Shown: positions 1 through 12,052, numbered from the stretch's first letter. The stretch is DNA of 64,000 bases from Ptiloglossa arizonensis (GCF_051014685.1 NC_135059.1:9052001-9116000); one strand, 5' to 3'. Numbers and translations are program-made. Notes: generated by a model from the sequence alone, not told the origin.

Positions 1-752
1 AGAAAGGTATTTTATAAAAAATTCTAATTAGAAAATTGAAGAAGGAAAGTATTAAGGAACAATTGTTTCGTAACTACGTAAAGTGTATACAACCCATGTG
101 TATAAATATATATCCTACGTTGTAAAATCATCGTGTCGAAAAGAGTCAATTATTAATAGTTTAATAAAATCAACGCAATTGATATTAACACCATTAACGG
201 TGAAAATATTTCGATCGGTATCGGATCGCGTATTTATCTTCGAAATTAGATGGGGAAAATGGCAAATCGATTCGCAAATATAATTAATTCCCCGTTTCGA
301 TAAATGTCGCGGAGTATCGCTGGCAAAGCGCCGTTAATAATCGAGCAATTTAAAAAAAAGTTCGAAACAGGTCAAATTCTCTCTGTTACCGATCGAGTGA
401 TTCGCGATAAAAAGTTCGAAGCCCTTCGAACGCATCCCGTTACCAATTAACTAATTCGAGGTGAAAATTTTCGAAACGCGCCAAATTGGCCCTGATGCTA
501 ATTTAAAAAAAAAAAGAAAAAAAGAAAAAGTTCGAAACAAGTCGTATTAACCCTTTGTTAGCGTTGAAGAGACCATTAGCCAGATGACATTAGCGACACG
601 ATCGGTATCAAAAAGGTTGGCACGGAACAGAGGTGTGCAAAATTTTATTCCGATAACAGATATCGAACGTACATTTATTCCCGCCTTTTGTTCGCTCGAC
701 CGTTCAAACTTTTATTCGTTAATTGGGTAACACCTCGTCCGTTGGTCCGACG
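1..752. other. AT-rich unique DNA, no gene seen
   Basis: No convincing coding signal. Three short A-tract plus GTTCGAA words occur near 352-366, 408-420 and 525-537, spaced irregularly, so they look like a simple recurring word rather than an array. Confidence 0.6.
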
Positions 753-1404
753 TTTAATTTTTATTCGCCGAGTAGACGGATAAACAGTTTACCCATCGTT
801 CGAAATTTCATCCACGTGTTCACTTGTCTCCAATTTTGGAATTTATTTTTTCCGAATTTCTCCTCATTTCTCGCCAAATACGATCGTCAGAAATTTAATA
901 TCTCGCGGTGTATTAATTGCGATCGTTTGGCGCTGGTGCGCGACCACGCGTGCGCATGCGCGTGCTCCGTTAGCATTCGGTGAGTGGAGGGGGTACGGGT
1001 AGAACGCGACGCGTTGTCCGAGCGAAATCCCGCGCTGACGATATCAAACGCAGTTACTTTCGAGGTTAAAGAGGCATGTTTAATTTTTATTCGCTGAGTA
1101 GACGTATAAACAGTTTACCCATCGTTCGAAATTTCATCCACGTGTTCACCTGTCTCCAATTTTGGAATTTATTTTTTCCGAATTTCTCCTCATTTCTCGC
1201 CAAATACGATCGTCAGAAATTTAATATCTCGCGGTGTATTAATTGCGATCGTTTGGCGCTGGTGCGCGACCACGCGTGCGCATGCGCGTGCTCCGTTAGC
1301 ATTCGGTGAGTGGAGGGGGTACGGGTAGAACGCGACGCGTTGTCCGAGCGAAATCCCGCGCGGACGATATCAAACGCAGTTACTTTCGAGGTTAAAGAGG
1401 CATG
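753..1404. repeat. Recent 326-bp tandem duplication (two copies)
   Basis: Copy 1 is 753-1078 and copy 2 is 1079-1404. Reading them against each other I count four substitutions and no indels, about 99% identity, so the duplication is recent or homogenised. Each copy runs from AT-rich DNA into a CpG-rich end holding TGCGCATGCGCG (951-962 and 1277-1288), a match to the NRF-1/EWG consensus, followed about 20 bp later by a GTGAGT 5' splice-site-like string (980-985 and 1306-1311). Short open frames in both copies share the same sequence only because the DNA is duplicated. Confidence 0.95.
951..962. promoter_or_regulatory. NRF-1/EWG-type site, copy 1
   Basis: TGCGCATGCGCG fits YGCGCAYGCGCR at every position. 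NRF-1 family factors (EWG in insects) bind such sites in CpG-rich promoters. The second copy is at 1277-1288. Whether a promoter is active here is inference. Confidence 0.4.
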
Positions 1405-1824
1405 AAATTCGTCCCGGGCAGAAATTCTAACACACGGCTCGCGAGAGGAGCTGGAGGAAATCGGCGTAGCGAAAAAAGAAGAGATTCGAACTCGGCGTGC
1501 GAGGAGGAGCGCGACTGTATCGTTTCGCGAGGAATTCCAACGCTATTCCCCCCACCACACTTTTCTCACTACCCCCACCCATTTTCTCTTTCTCCTTCCG
1601 CAACGCTCTCGAGTTACCGCAGCGGTTAATTAACCCGTCCAAGTAGGGTGGCTCTGTCGCTGACCGTTCTGCGCATCTTCATCGAATTACGGTGAAATTA
1701 ACACGGTATCGGGCAAATGGTCGCAAAAATCGGAGATTCGTGACGATATTCGGGAATTTGCGTTTAGGAGGTTCGGGATGGGAGGATTTCTTCCGCGAAG
1801 GTGAGAATTTATGGTTAAGTTAGG
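1405..1824. other. Unique mixed DNA, no gene seen
   Basis: A purine-rich stretch (1440-1510) is followed by a pyrimidine-rich one (1545-1610). A TTAGGTTAGGTT string at 1820-1831 resembles two insect telomere units but is too short to mean more. Confidence 0.5.
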
Positions 1825-2330
1825 TTAGGTTCGTGTTGATGATTTTTGGAAGGATTATACTTCGAGCTAAGAGAACATTGGCGATTATTGGTTTATTGTT
1901 CGAAGAAGTACGCTGTTATGGGTGAAGAAAAAAAATTAAGAGAAGAAAGTAAAGAATGACGTAGGTGAGAATGATCATCGAAATTTTAATTCCACGATGA
2001 TAAATTTTGAAAAGTTTGGCCTTCGAATAAAGGGAAAATTGGCGACCATTGCTCGAGGAACTCTCAAAGCAGGTTACAGACGAAAAAAACAAGAAATAAA
2101 GAATAAAAACTAAATAATATACTAACGAAAAAATAAAGAAAACAAACCTAAAGAAAGAATGACGAAGATGAGACTAATCATCGAAATTTCGATTCCGCGA
2201 CGATAATTTCTAAAAGGATCGTCCTTCGAGTAAAGAGAAAATCGTCGACCATCGCTCGAGGAACTCAAAGTTACAGACGCGAAAAGACAGAAAAAAAAAA
2301 ACAAGAAAAGTGAAAAGTTGCGGGACAAAG
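1825..2330. repeat. Diverged ~203-bp tandem repeat
   Basis: Two clear copies start at the word GAATGACG near 1954 and 2157. Both run through an ATCATCGAAATTT block, a TTCGAGTAAAG-like block and GCTCGAGGAACTC, and end with ACAGACG plus an A-rich tail. A more decayed partial copy precedes them from about 1825. Identity by eye is roughly 75-80%. Confidence 0.8.
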
Positions 2331-2640
2331 ACGCGAATGATCATCGCGATCGACCACGCGTCGAAACCGTGACGATGATTCGCGTTCACCTAGGACGATG
2401 TTCAACGAGCAGCCGGGAAAATCCAACGGCGATCGCGTCCATCGTTCGAGATGGCTAGCAAGCCGGCGAGAAGCCGGAAAAGCGCGGCGTTACGGACGAG
2501 GAAAGGAAAAAAGGAAGAGGAAAAGCTAAAGGGTGAGCGACGAAAGTTCCGGCGTGTAATGGCTTTTAAGCGCGAGACCGTTCTCCGCCACGGTGTCGTT
2601 CCCCAGATTTCCCCTGTCATCTGCGTTAAAAGGTACGACC
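2331..2640. other. Unique CpG-rich DNA between arrays
   Basis: Includes an A/G-rich patch at 2490-2540. No convincing gene or motif seen. Confidence 0.5.
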
Positions 2641-4082
2641 GATCTATTCGCTCGCGACGAAACACTCCATTTTTTTTTCTTTCTCGTTTTTTTTTTTCTT
2701 TCGCTTCCTCCTTTTTATATCTTTTTGCATCCACCAATGGCGGATACACGAACGCGGGAATCGCGAGGAGACGAAACAACCCATTCTTTCTTATTTATTT
2801 CCCTTCCTTTTTCACTTCTTTTCAGATCTATCAATGGCGGCTACACTAACGCGAGGAATAGCGAGGAATCGAAACACTCAATTCTTTTTTTCTTTACATT
2901 TTTTTTCGCTTCTTTTTAGATCCATCAATAGCGGATACACTAACGTGAGGAATAGCAAGGAATCGAAACACTATTTTTTCTTTCTTTTCTTCCTTTTTCC
3001 TTCTTTTTGCATCCAATGATGGTGGGTACACTAACCCAGGAATTGCGAGGAATCAAGAGAAGACGAAACACTCCATTTTTTTCTTTCTTTTCCTTCTTCT
3101 TGCATCCACCAATAGAGGATACACTAACCCAGGAATCGCGAGAAGACAAACTACCCCATCCTTTCTTTTTTTTCCTTCTTCTTGCATCCACCAATGGTGG
3201 GTACACTAACCCAGGAATCGCGAGGAGACGAAACACCCCATTCTTTCTTTTTTTCCCTTCTTCTTGCATCCACCAATAGAGGATACACTAACCCAGAAAT
3301 CGCGAGCAGGCAAAACACCCCATTCTTTCTTTCTTTTCCCTTCTTCTTGCATCCACCAATGGTGGGTACACTAACCCAGGAATCGCGAGGAGACGAAACA
3401 CTCAATTTTCCTTTCTTTTCGCTTCTTTTTCCTTCTTTTTACATTCACCAATGGTGTCTACACTAACCCAGGAATCGCGAGGAATCGTGAGGAGACGAAA
3501 CACCCCATTCTTTCTTTTTTTCCCTTCTTCTTGCATCCACCAATAGAGGATACACTAACCCAGAAATCGCGAGCAGGCAAAACACCCCATTCTTTCTTTC
3601 TTTCTTTTCCCTTCTTCTTGCATCCACCAATGGTGGGTACACTAACCCAGGAATCGCGAGAAGACAAACACTCAATTTTTCTTTCTTTTCGCTTCTTTTT
3701 CCTTCTTTTTACATTCATCAATGGCGGATACACTACCCCAGGAATCGCGAGAAGACAAACTACCCCATTCCTTTCATTTTTCCCATTTTCTTGCATCCAC
3801 CAGTTCATGATACACTAACCCAGGATTCGCAAGAAGACAAACTACCCCATCCTTTCATTTTTCCCTTCTTCTTGCATTCACCAATTCATGATACACTAAC
3901 CCAGGAATCGCAAGAAGACAAACTACCCCATCCTTTCATTTTTCCCATTTTCTTGCATTTACCAATTCATGATACACTAACCCCGGATTCGCAAGAAGAC
4001 AAACTACCCCATCCTTTAATTTTTTCCCTTCCTTTTTCACTTCTTTTCAGATCCACCAATGGCGGATCCACTAACGTGAGAA
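2640..4082. repeat. 81-98-bp minisatellite, about 17 copies
   Basis: The anchor ATCCACCAATGG or close variants recurs at 2729, 2826, 2920, 3011, 3104, 3186, 3268, 3351, 3443, 3535, 3622, 3713, 3795, 3876, 3958 and 4051, giving spacings of 81-98 bp. Each unit has a GGATACACTAACCCAGGAAT core, a CGCGAGGAGACGAAACA block and a pyrimidine tract whose length varies. Length variation comes mostly from that tract. Several units read as polypyrimidine plus CAG, which mimics a 3' splice site (for example 2822-2826 and 4041-4050). Confidence 0.95.
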
Positions 4083-4710
4083 TCGCGGTGGAGATCATTA
4101 CACCTACATCGCCGACGGAAGATACTTCCAGTCGATATAGGGATGGTTCGGGGGTTGCGGAGATTCCCTCGGCGCCGGCGCTAAGCTACTCTCCGCCGTG
4201 AGGATTTGCATCCGGCCCGTTTGTCTTTTCTTCGCCGAATTAGTATGGATTTAACGGCAACACGGAGAACGCCACCGAACCGTGGAACGATTTTAATTAG
4301 CCAGCCATGGTTACCGCGAACACGTATGCCCGTGAGTGGAAATTGAAACGACCTGGGCTCGATTTCGGGATTCGAGTCAAAGGAACGCGTGCCCGTACAC
4401 GGTGAACCAGAAATACGAACGAATGAAATTCCTCAGACAAATGAAAAGTGTTCCGTGATACGGTATATACTTGTACATATATATTTTACGTGCAATTTTT
4501 TCTTAATTTTGATGCTACGTAGCTGTAGATTCTTAAAATTTAGTATATTTACGAGAGATATGAGCAACGTGGGAGAAATGACCGGTTTAACAATTTTACA
4601 GGTGTAATTGTGTAATTAATTATAAAACGATACAGTAAGAACACCAGTTACTTCCCCCACTCCTCACACATGGGATTTGACTTACTTTTCTGGCTGTGCT
4701 GGGTATAATC
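4083..4710. other. Unique DNA, no gene seen
   Basis: CpG-rich at first, AT-rich after about 4440. No recognisable coding exon, RNA gene or repeat. Confidence 0.5.
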
Positions 4711-4712
4711 TA

Positions 4713-4845
4713 TCGGGTCGTTTGGAAAGTCATTTCGTTTTTCAAAATGGAGAATATAGAATTTAGTAAAATGTTTATACATTCTAGAAAAATTGTGTTT
4801 CGTTTAAAAAAAAAAAACAATAAAATGACTTTCCGAATAATTTAA
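4713..4845. mobile_element. Mariner-like MITE, copy A (133 bp)
   Basis: The left end reads inward as TCGGGTCGTTTGGAAAGTCA. The reverse complement of the right end reads TTAAATTATTCGGAAAGTCA, so the termini are inverted repeats of about 28 bp sharing the GGAAAGTCATTT core. Both sides are flanked by TA (4711-4712 and 4846-4847), the target duplication of Tc1/mariner elements. There is no transposase frame, so it is non-autonomous. It aligns end to end with the opposite-oriented copy at 20827-20954, including the internal word CAAAATGGAGA. The superfamily call follows from TA plus TIRs; the family is not named. Confidence 0.8.
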
Positions 4846-4847
4846 TA

Positions 4848-5385
4848 TAATCTGACATCTCGTCAAGGTCTAGATAGAACCAAAGGAATATTGCAATCTC
4901 TATTATCTCTCTCTTTGATAGACGAGATGTATTTTTCTTGCACGTAGAAATGTCTTTGTAGAATTGTAGAGATGGTTAGAGAAAGGTAAGCGTGTCCTAA
5001 GAATATTATATTCGTTGGGAAGAATTATTATTATCGTTCGAAGCTCGTGAGAATCAAGTCCGTGGTACACGGTAAATTTAATCCTTTCTCGCGGATGTTG
5101 GATACCTCAACGCTACCAACGTCGAGTTAATTAAAACGTCAAATCCTCCGGGATCCGAGGGACTCCGTTGCTTATCCGGCGTTCGTCGCTAATGACTCGA
5201 AAAGTCCCTTAACTTGCTCGTCGATGAAATTATACCGCGTGTAATCGCACAACACGACCGAAATCGTCGAAAGAACACTACGGTTTAACAGTCGGTGGAC
5301 TATCTGTGCGTGAAACGATACTGGGTTCATTCCGGACACCAATGTAAGCTTGTATCATTTATTTTTACTTATGCGTTGAAACTAC
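4848..5385. other. Unique DNA, no gene seen
   Basis: AT-rich to about 5030, then moderately CpG-rich. Nothing recognised. Confidence 0.5.
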
Positions 5386-5767
5386 AACGCGGACAATAAT
5401 CGTTAACAAGAATAAAAGACGAAATAAATGTATTTAATATTGAAATGCAATAATAATCGATAATAAAAATAAAAGACGAAATAAATACATTTAATATTGA
5501 AATGCAATAATAATCGATATTAAAAATAAAAGACGGAATAAATGTGTTTAAATGCAATAATAATTGATAATAAAAATAAAAGACGAAATAAATACATTTG
5601 ATATTTAAATACAATAATGATCGATGATAAAAGTAAAAGACGAAATAAATACATTTGATATTGAAATGCAATAATGATCGATAATAAAAATAAAAGACGA
5701 AACAAATATATTTAATATTTAACTATAGTAATAATCGATAATAAGAATAAAAGATGAAATAAACATA
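5386..5767. repeat. 57-bp AT-rich tandem array, about seven copies
   Basis: The unit contains AATAATCGATAATAAAAATA then AAAGACGAAATAAATACATT and a TATTGAAATGC tail. Most spacings are 57 bp, with one shorter unit near 5540. Because 57 is 19 codons, the minus strand shows Ile/Phe/Tyr-rich open frames that I read as artefacts. Confidence 0.92.
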
Positions 5768-6325
5768 TTGAATTCTGCCTCGATTCGCGATGTACTGTTC
5801 CTCTATGAGAAAAAGGCCAACGAGTGTTTACGTCTCCATTCTGGTTTACGATTTACTTTCCCCACTATCGAACGTATAATTTTGTTCACCGAGGTTGAAT
5901 ACACTTCCCTCTCCGAAATCACACGGAACACCGTCTACAAATGCATCTTCAACGCGGTACTTGGTATCGAGTATTCGAGAAGCGAGTATTCGACGTCCAC
6001 GTTTGGGTCCAAACGGACCCGAGCGTTAAACCCGCTTGGGTTCCGTCGAGGATCTCCTTTCCTCGCGTTCTGATGGAACAAAAATCAAAGTTGGTGGGGT
6101 AACCGATAGAATCGGTGGTCGTTCGAACGGTTCATGACGCGATACACCAGCTCGTGGAAAGATCATTACGATATCGGCCGACGGCGGTGGTCTCCCTGTC
6201 GGTTACCGTAGACGAAGATGGTAGGTGTTCGGTTAGCGCCGGCGCTAAGCTTCTCTTCGTCGGCTTTGGACCTGGACGGTTTGCATTTCACGCTGCCACG
6301 GGGGCCAGACAATGACGTAGCTTAT
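5768..6325. other. Unique CpG-rich DNA with one hairpin
   Basis: Holds a GGGTC-N6-GACCC inverted repeat at 6005-6020, a member of the family described at 10841-10856. No gene recognised. Confidence 0.5.
6005..6020. repeat. GGGTC-N6-GACCC hairpin (isolated)
   Basis: GGGTCCAAACGGACCC: 6-bp arms with a 4-base loop. Same 16-bp span as the hairpins at 10841, 10959, 11079, 12037, 39959, 40110, 52550 and 53174. Confidence 0.85.
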
Positions 6326-6541
6326 GAGAAAGGGAGGGAGAGAGATAGATTGATAGAGAGAGATAGAGAAGAGAAGAGAGAAATGAGGAGAGGAGAGGAG
6401 AGAGACATAGAGAAGAGAAGAGAAGAGAGAGAGAGAAAAGAAGAGAGTAGAGGAGAGAGACATAGAGAGATAAGAGAGAGAGACATAGATATATAGAGAG
6501 AAACATAGACATAGAGAGAGAAGAGAGAGAGACATAGACAT

Positions 6542-6572
<31 letters not shown>

Positions 6573-6603
6573 AGAAAGAGAGAGAAGAGAGAGAGACATA
6601 GAC

Positions 6604-6646
<43 letters not shown>

Positions 6647-7300
6647 AGAGAAAGAGAGAGAAGAGAGAGAGACATCTATGTAGAGTAGATATATACTCAG
6701 ACATCTATGTAGAGTAGATATATACTCAGACATCTATGTATATCTATATAGAGAGAGAAGAGAGAGAAGAGAGACATCTATGTAGAGTAGATATATACTT
6801 AGACATCTATGTAGAGTAGATGTATACTCAGACATCTATGTAAAGTAGATATATACTCGGACATCTATGTAAAGTAGATATATACTCAGACATCTATGTA
6901 TATCTATATAGAGAGAGAAGAGAGAGAGACATAGACATAGAGAGAGAAGAGAGAGAGACATAGACATAGAGAAAGAAGAGGGAGAGACATAGACATAGAG
7001 AGAGAAGAGGGAGAGACATAGACATAGAGAGAGAAGAGAGAGAGACATAGGGCAAGAGAGAAATACAGAAAGAGAGACATAGACAGAGAAAGAGAGACAC
7101 AGAGAGAGAGAGAGACATAGACAGAGAAAGAGAGACACAGAGAGAGAGAGAGAGACATAGACAGAGAAAGAGAGACACAGAGAGAGAGAGAGAGAGACAT
7201 ACAAAGAGAAATAGGAGGAGGAGGACGAGAGAAACCGACAAAAGAGAGAGGGGGTAGCTCCAGGAGAGACAGAGAGCGAGAGAGAGAGACAGAGAGAGGG
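6326..7300. repeat. Compound GA-rich microsatellite/minisatellite, ~1 kb
   Basis: The plus strand is almost pure purine with GA runs and recurring GAGACATAGACATAGAGA words. From about 6670 to 6905 it switches to a 29-bp unit, GACATCTATGTAGAGTAGAT plus ATATACTCA, repeated about seven times, then returns to GA-type DNA with a GACAGAGAAAGAGAGACACA variant (7080-7200). Long Leu/Ser-rich frames on the minus strand are by-products. Confidence 0.95.
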
Positions 7301-8390
7301 TGAATCGGAGAAACGCGAGTCGAGTGGGAGAAGAACGGGACAGAAATAGAGAGTTGAAGAAAATGAAGGTTGGTGGAAAGGGTGGGAGAAAGATCGAGAG
7401 GGTGGAAGCAAGACACCGTGTCCGTGTATACACGGAAAGAAACAGAGAGAAAGGGCGCGCGGAGGGTGGGATTAGGGGATGGAGGACTGAGAGTGTATAT
7501 GAGCGAGCGAGAAAGGGGGCCGCGCGGTGGGTGATACAGTGCGAGGGGGTGAGCCAGAGAGGGATAGAGGGCAGCAGCCCGAGGCCATCGCTAACGACGC
7601 CATTGTCAGCGGCCTGGCCATTGTGCGAAGCGTCCTGTACGAAATGCCGATTTCTAGCTGCGATCGCGGGCCCTCGGTATACATTACTCGGTGACGACGA
7701 CGCCTCGAATAAAACAAATCATTCCGACGATGACGAGAATCGATACCGGCTAAAATCCGCGGGAAAACGAGACTGGTATCCACACACACGCGTACACGGT
7801 CAGAGGGGATGAAAAGCGGTGTCAAGGGGAGGTGGAACCAACAACGACGCGTCGACGAGGAAAATAATAAATCTTGTTTCCTCGAACGATGATTCGAACA
7901 GAGAATACTCGCTGTATCTCGTATGTATTTCTATTGCACTCCGTTGAAACGAACCTGACATTTACACAGAAAAATGAGATAAGAACGATTCGGAGAAATG
8001 GTCTCGAAACGTATCGATGAACCTCTGCGAAATTTGTTCTCGTTGCACGAACGAAAACGGGTTCAACAATTCGGATAGAGGCCCGCGATAAAGGAAATTG
8101 TAGTTTGAATAGTAACCGCGGGCGTCGAGCGGGTTAACGCGAAAATTTCAACGAAAAAGCCAACGTCCTCGGTTTATTTATTAATACCACGCGCTCGCGA
8201 ACTATACGAACGATATTAATTCAGAGTTCACCAGCACTGGATAAGCTCCCGGCCACTTTACGCCCACGGAATATTATTTAATGCACGGATCGAACAGTTG
8301 TCCCGAAGTGACCCCGTCCCCTGTCAAATCCCATACAGTGCCACCCCGTCCCTCCGTTAAATAAACTTTCGAGTTTATTCCGTAGGAAAT
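7301..8390. other. Purine-rich shoulder, then unique CpG-rich DNA
   Basis: Purine bias continues to about 7570. 7575-7700 is compositionally balanced with high CpG. No family recognised in any frame. Confidence 0.45.
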
Positions 8391-10058
8391 CGATTGCTCC
8401 CCGTCTCTATCGAGTTCCACGACCACCCTTGTGGAATCGTCTCGCAGGAGAACAATTTCGGATCGAAGTTACCACGGAATTCCGCCAAAGAATTCCTTCG
8501 TACTTTCGGACCGAGGACCGATCAGCCTCGTCCAAACTTTACGGACGCTCGATATATTTATTCGACGAAAGAAAGGGGATCAATGGGGTACGAATCATTG
8601 CGGTTACTCGTGCCACGTGCTCTTAAAAACGAATTTCCCAGTCTTGAGAAGAATTACCGCCATGGGGGTTGAATTCTTCGCGACCGGTTCGAATTCAACG
8701 CGCGCCGATTTGAAATTTTTCGTTGGGGATGATTTCTATGAAACGTGTGAGGAAATTTTTCTCGCGGAGAAGATGCTTCTGGGTGGAAAATAAGAACGAT
8801 ATTTTTTCATTTGATAGTTTGTTTAAGAGAAGATTAATTTTTAACGGTAGAACTACCGATAGATTTTGGTATATTAAGGTATGGTATGTTATGTCTTGTA
8901 TGTGTCTCTGGAAAATCGAGGATCGAGGAAGAAGAGGAACATGTGAGATGGATTGTACAGAGAAAATTAGGCATAATGTCTTTTGGAAATATGATATGGA
9001 ATTTAAAATACATTTCTTTGCAGAAACAGTTGAAATCAGTCTTGAAGTAATGTCGTTCGAGTAACGATTAGACTTCTATAGGAAACGCACGTATAAGAAA
9101 ATTTTTGTAACAAACAAAATATGGTTTGTAACAATTTCTCATCCGGTAATACCACCGACATTACCAATATTGTTTGGAACATATAAAAAAAAGTACACAA
9201 AGAGGATATTCCAAACGTTACGTACTTGAAACGAAAAATTTCAAAGATTAAAAAACCACAAGACGTTACACTGTATTCAACAATTACAAGACATATTTTC
9301 AGCAATACTTAAATAATGAAGGAATAAAAAAGACGAATAATGGATAAAAATACTTTGTCTTTTAATTTAATCTCCACACGTGCTAACGAAATACGCGACA
9401 ACGAAATGGTATTTGATCGTTTAAACAATCGAACGTACTTCAAAATTAATTTTCTCGTGAAGAAAGTACCGGATAGGAAATCTTTATTGTAAATTTTTTC
9501 CTTCTGTTTCTTTTCGCGTATCGTACGATTTTCAAGCCGCCTTATACACAGGTTAAACATTCATAGAACGAGTCAACGAGCGAAGAACGCGGAAAAATTC
9601 AATGTGAAAATTGATCGAATCGTTCGAGACGAAGGTCGATTTGCAAGAACGTTTCGAACGATTCCCGTACGCGAATAATATTTCGTTCGTCACTCGAATC
9701 GATTTTACGTATCGCCTTTTGCACACCATAGTGCATCCTGCAGTCTGACTGCAGAAAGGAAAGCGAAGCGCGGCTCATTCCTTGAGATACGTCAGTTTCA
9801 TTGTGAATGCACCTGAATCCCTGTCGCGAGCTGAAGGGAAACGCGGCTGAAAGGTAGGAGATGACAAGCTCTCGTTTCGCCTCTCTTTCACAATACGATT
9901 GAATCGATGCGGCTTGGATACAAGCTGTCTACGCGGTGTGAATATTTAATGAATGTAACCGTTAATGAGGCACGGTCATATTAGTATTAATTAACGGTAG
10001 GACGCTTTTCGCGTTTCCATCGTACTGAAAAAAGAATCTCGATGAAAAGAGCCTCCAA
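8391..10058. other. Unique DNA with a 17-bp palindrome
   Basis: 8391-8800 is CpG-rich, 8800-9560 AT-rich. The block 9720-9990 is unusually balanced in composition and contains CTGCAGTCTGACTGCAG at 9738-9754, 8-bp arms around a central T. No gene recognised. Confidence 0.45.
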
Positions 10059-10135
10059 GATGAGTAGAGAGAGAGAGAGAGAAAGAGTGTGTGCAGGTAC
10101 GAGAGAGTACACGATAGAGAGAGAGAGAGAGAGAG
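10059..10135. repeat. Two short GA microsatellites
   Basis: GAGA runs at about 10066-10085 and 10114-10135, separated by a GTGTGTGCAGG-containing spacer. Confidence 0.9.
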
Positions 10136-10826
10136 TCCCCAATCGTTGAATACGCACAATGTTTCGTTTCCTTATTAATTCGCGCACACAGACATGGAAA
10201 TATCTTTCATTGTTGTATCGTCGAAGGATCTTGTCCATTGAAAATAAACCGAGCTGCGCGAGGTGAAAAAATTTAAAAAAAGAAGAAAGAAAGAAAGAAG
10301 GAAATAAATAAATAAAAACGAGAGATCGATTTTTCATTAACGTCGCCCAGGAGTTCATTATCGCGGTAAAAAAAAAATATATATGTTAACAAAAGTGACG
10401 CACCAACCGTGCTTGTTTTCTATAGCTCGAGTGGAAAATGTATGGGAATTATCGCAGCCGAGAAACAACGAACGGTGAATTCACGGTGTAAAAAATAATG
10501 CACCGGCGCCGTTCCAGTTATATCGAACGCGGGGATTATGCTCGCTGCTGAAAGATTACCCTATTTGACATTTAAGGCATTCGCGTACCAAACTCCCGGA
10601 CGGAGGAATTTAATGGGATCGAGAACGAAGATATCTTTATACGGGTGTAAAAGGCTTTGAATGTGTTGATAGGTTAACAGGATTAAGACGGGTTCAGCGT
10701 GACCCTACAAAGCGGATACTACGGTCGAGTCGCGTCACCGAGCGGAGACGCGAGCTGAACATTTCTCGGCTCCAACACCCTATTGAAAAGGGGCGGTCCA
10801 GGCGAGAGAGTATCATACAGCGAGTT
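10136..10826. other. Unique DNA, no gene seen
   Basis: An A-rich simple stretch lies at 10265-10315 and an A-tract plus AT-run at 10370-10384. Otherwise unremarkable. Confidence 0.5.
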
Positions 10827-12052
10827 GAAGAGAACCGTCTGGGTCCGAACGGACCCGTGACTCGAATTTCCGTAAATACTTCGAGCGTAGTTTCTATGTT
10901 TCTCGTAATTTTCTTCGTTTCTAAGATAAGTTACACTAACGGTTGAAGAGACCTGTCTGGGTCCGAACGGACCCGTAATTCGAATTTCCGTAAATACTTC
11001 GAGCGTAGTTCCTATTAGTTTCTCGTACTTTTCTTCGTTTCTAAGATAAGTTACACTAACGGTTGAAGAGACCTGTCTGGGTCCGAACGGACCCGTGACT
11101 CGAATTTCTGTAAACACTTCGAGCGTATTTTCTATTAATTTTTCGTACTTTTCTTCGTTTCTAAGATAAGTTAGCCTGACGGTATAATTGAGCAAAAGTC
11201 TCTCGTGGTAGACTCTATTTTTTTATTGTATTCTGCTTTATTTGAAAATGAAAATACTATCGCTTTAAGCGAAAGTTTCTTTGGGTTTTCGCTCTTTTAC
11301 AAATACTTTGAACGTAGACTCTACTTTTTATTGTATTTTTCTTTATCTAAAAAAAAGAAATACTATCGCTTTAAATAAAAGCCTCTCTAGGTCCTTGAAT
11401 TTACACAAATACTTTGAACGTAGACTCTATTTTTTATTGTATTTTTCTTTATGTAAAAAAAAAAAGTACTATCGCTTTAAATAAAAGTCTCTCTGGGTCC
11501 TTGAATTTACACAAATACTTTGAACGTAGACTCTATTTTTTATTGATTTTTTCTTTATCTAAAAAAAAAGTACTATCCCTTTAAGTAAAAGTCTCTCTGG
11601 ATCCTCGAATTTACACAAATACTTTGAACTATTTTCTTTTCTATTTTTCTTCGTTTCGAAAAAACAAATACTATCGATTCAATTCAGGAAAAATCTCCCT
11701 GAGTCTTCAAATTTACACAAATACTTTGAACGAAGACTCTATTTTTTATTGTATTTTTCTTCGTCTCCAAAAAAAAGACTCGTACTATCGCTTTAATTCA
11801 ACAAAAGTTTCTCTGTGTCCTGGACCTTGCACGAAACAATTCCAAAGTAGATAGTACTATACCATTTTATCATACTTAATTTCTAAAATACTTATACTAT
11901 CGCTACAATTGACCAAATGTCACTCTGCATCCACGACTCTGCGCATATATTTCCAACGTAGACTGTCCTATTTTATTCTACATTTCTTCAATTCCAAGAA
12001 AAGTTATACCAACGGTATAACCGATCAAAAGTCACCGGGTCGAAGAAGACCC
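10827..12052. repeat. ~115-120-bp array carrying GGGTC-N6-GACCC hairpins
   Basis: About ten units. The first three keep an intact GGGTCCGAACGGACCC hairpin at 10841-10856, 10959-10974 and 11079-11094 (spacings 118 and 120). The middle units (about 11190-11990) keep the CTTCGTTTCTAAG and AATACTTTGAACGTAGACTC blocks but their hairpin has decayed to GGGTCCTTGAATTT-type sequence. The last unit regains a hairpin, GGGTCGAAGAAGACCC at 12037-12052. Related units recur at 39950-40145. Confidence 0.92.

Noticed and set aside
1820..1831. TTAGGTTAGGTT as a telomere remnant
   Set aside because: Only two units; such words are common by chance.
6245..7433. Several 110-190-codon Leu/Ser-rich minus-strand frames
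   Set aside because: Direct translation of the GA/CT tract, overlapping in all three frames.
8723..9064. EKIRHNVFWKYD, slightly like the N-terminus of mariner transposases
   Set aside because: The expected helix-turn-helix continuation is missing, no catalytic region follows and no inverted termini flank it.
9722..9754. TAGTGCATCCTGCAGT resembles part of insect miR-932
   Set aside because: The seed end does not match and there is a two-base insertion in the matching part; no proper precursor hairpin was evident.
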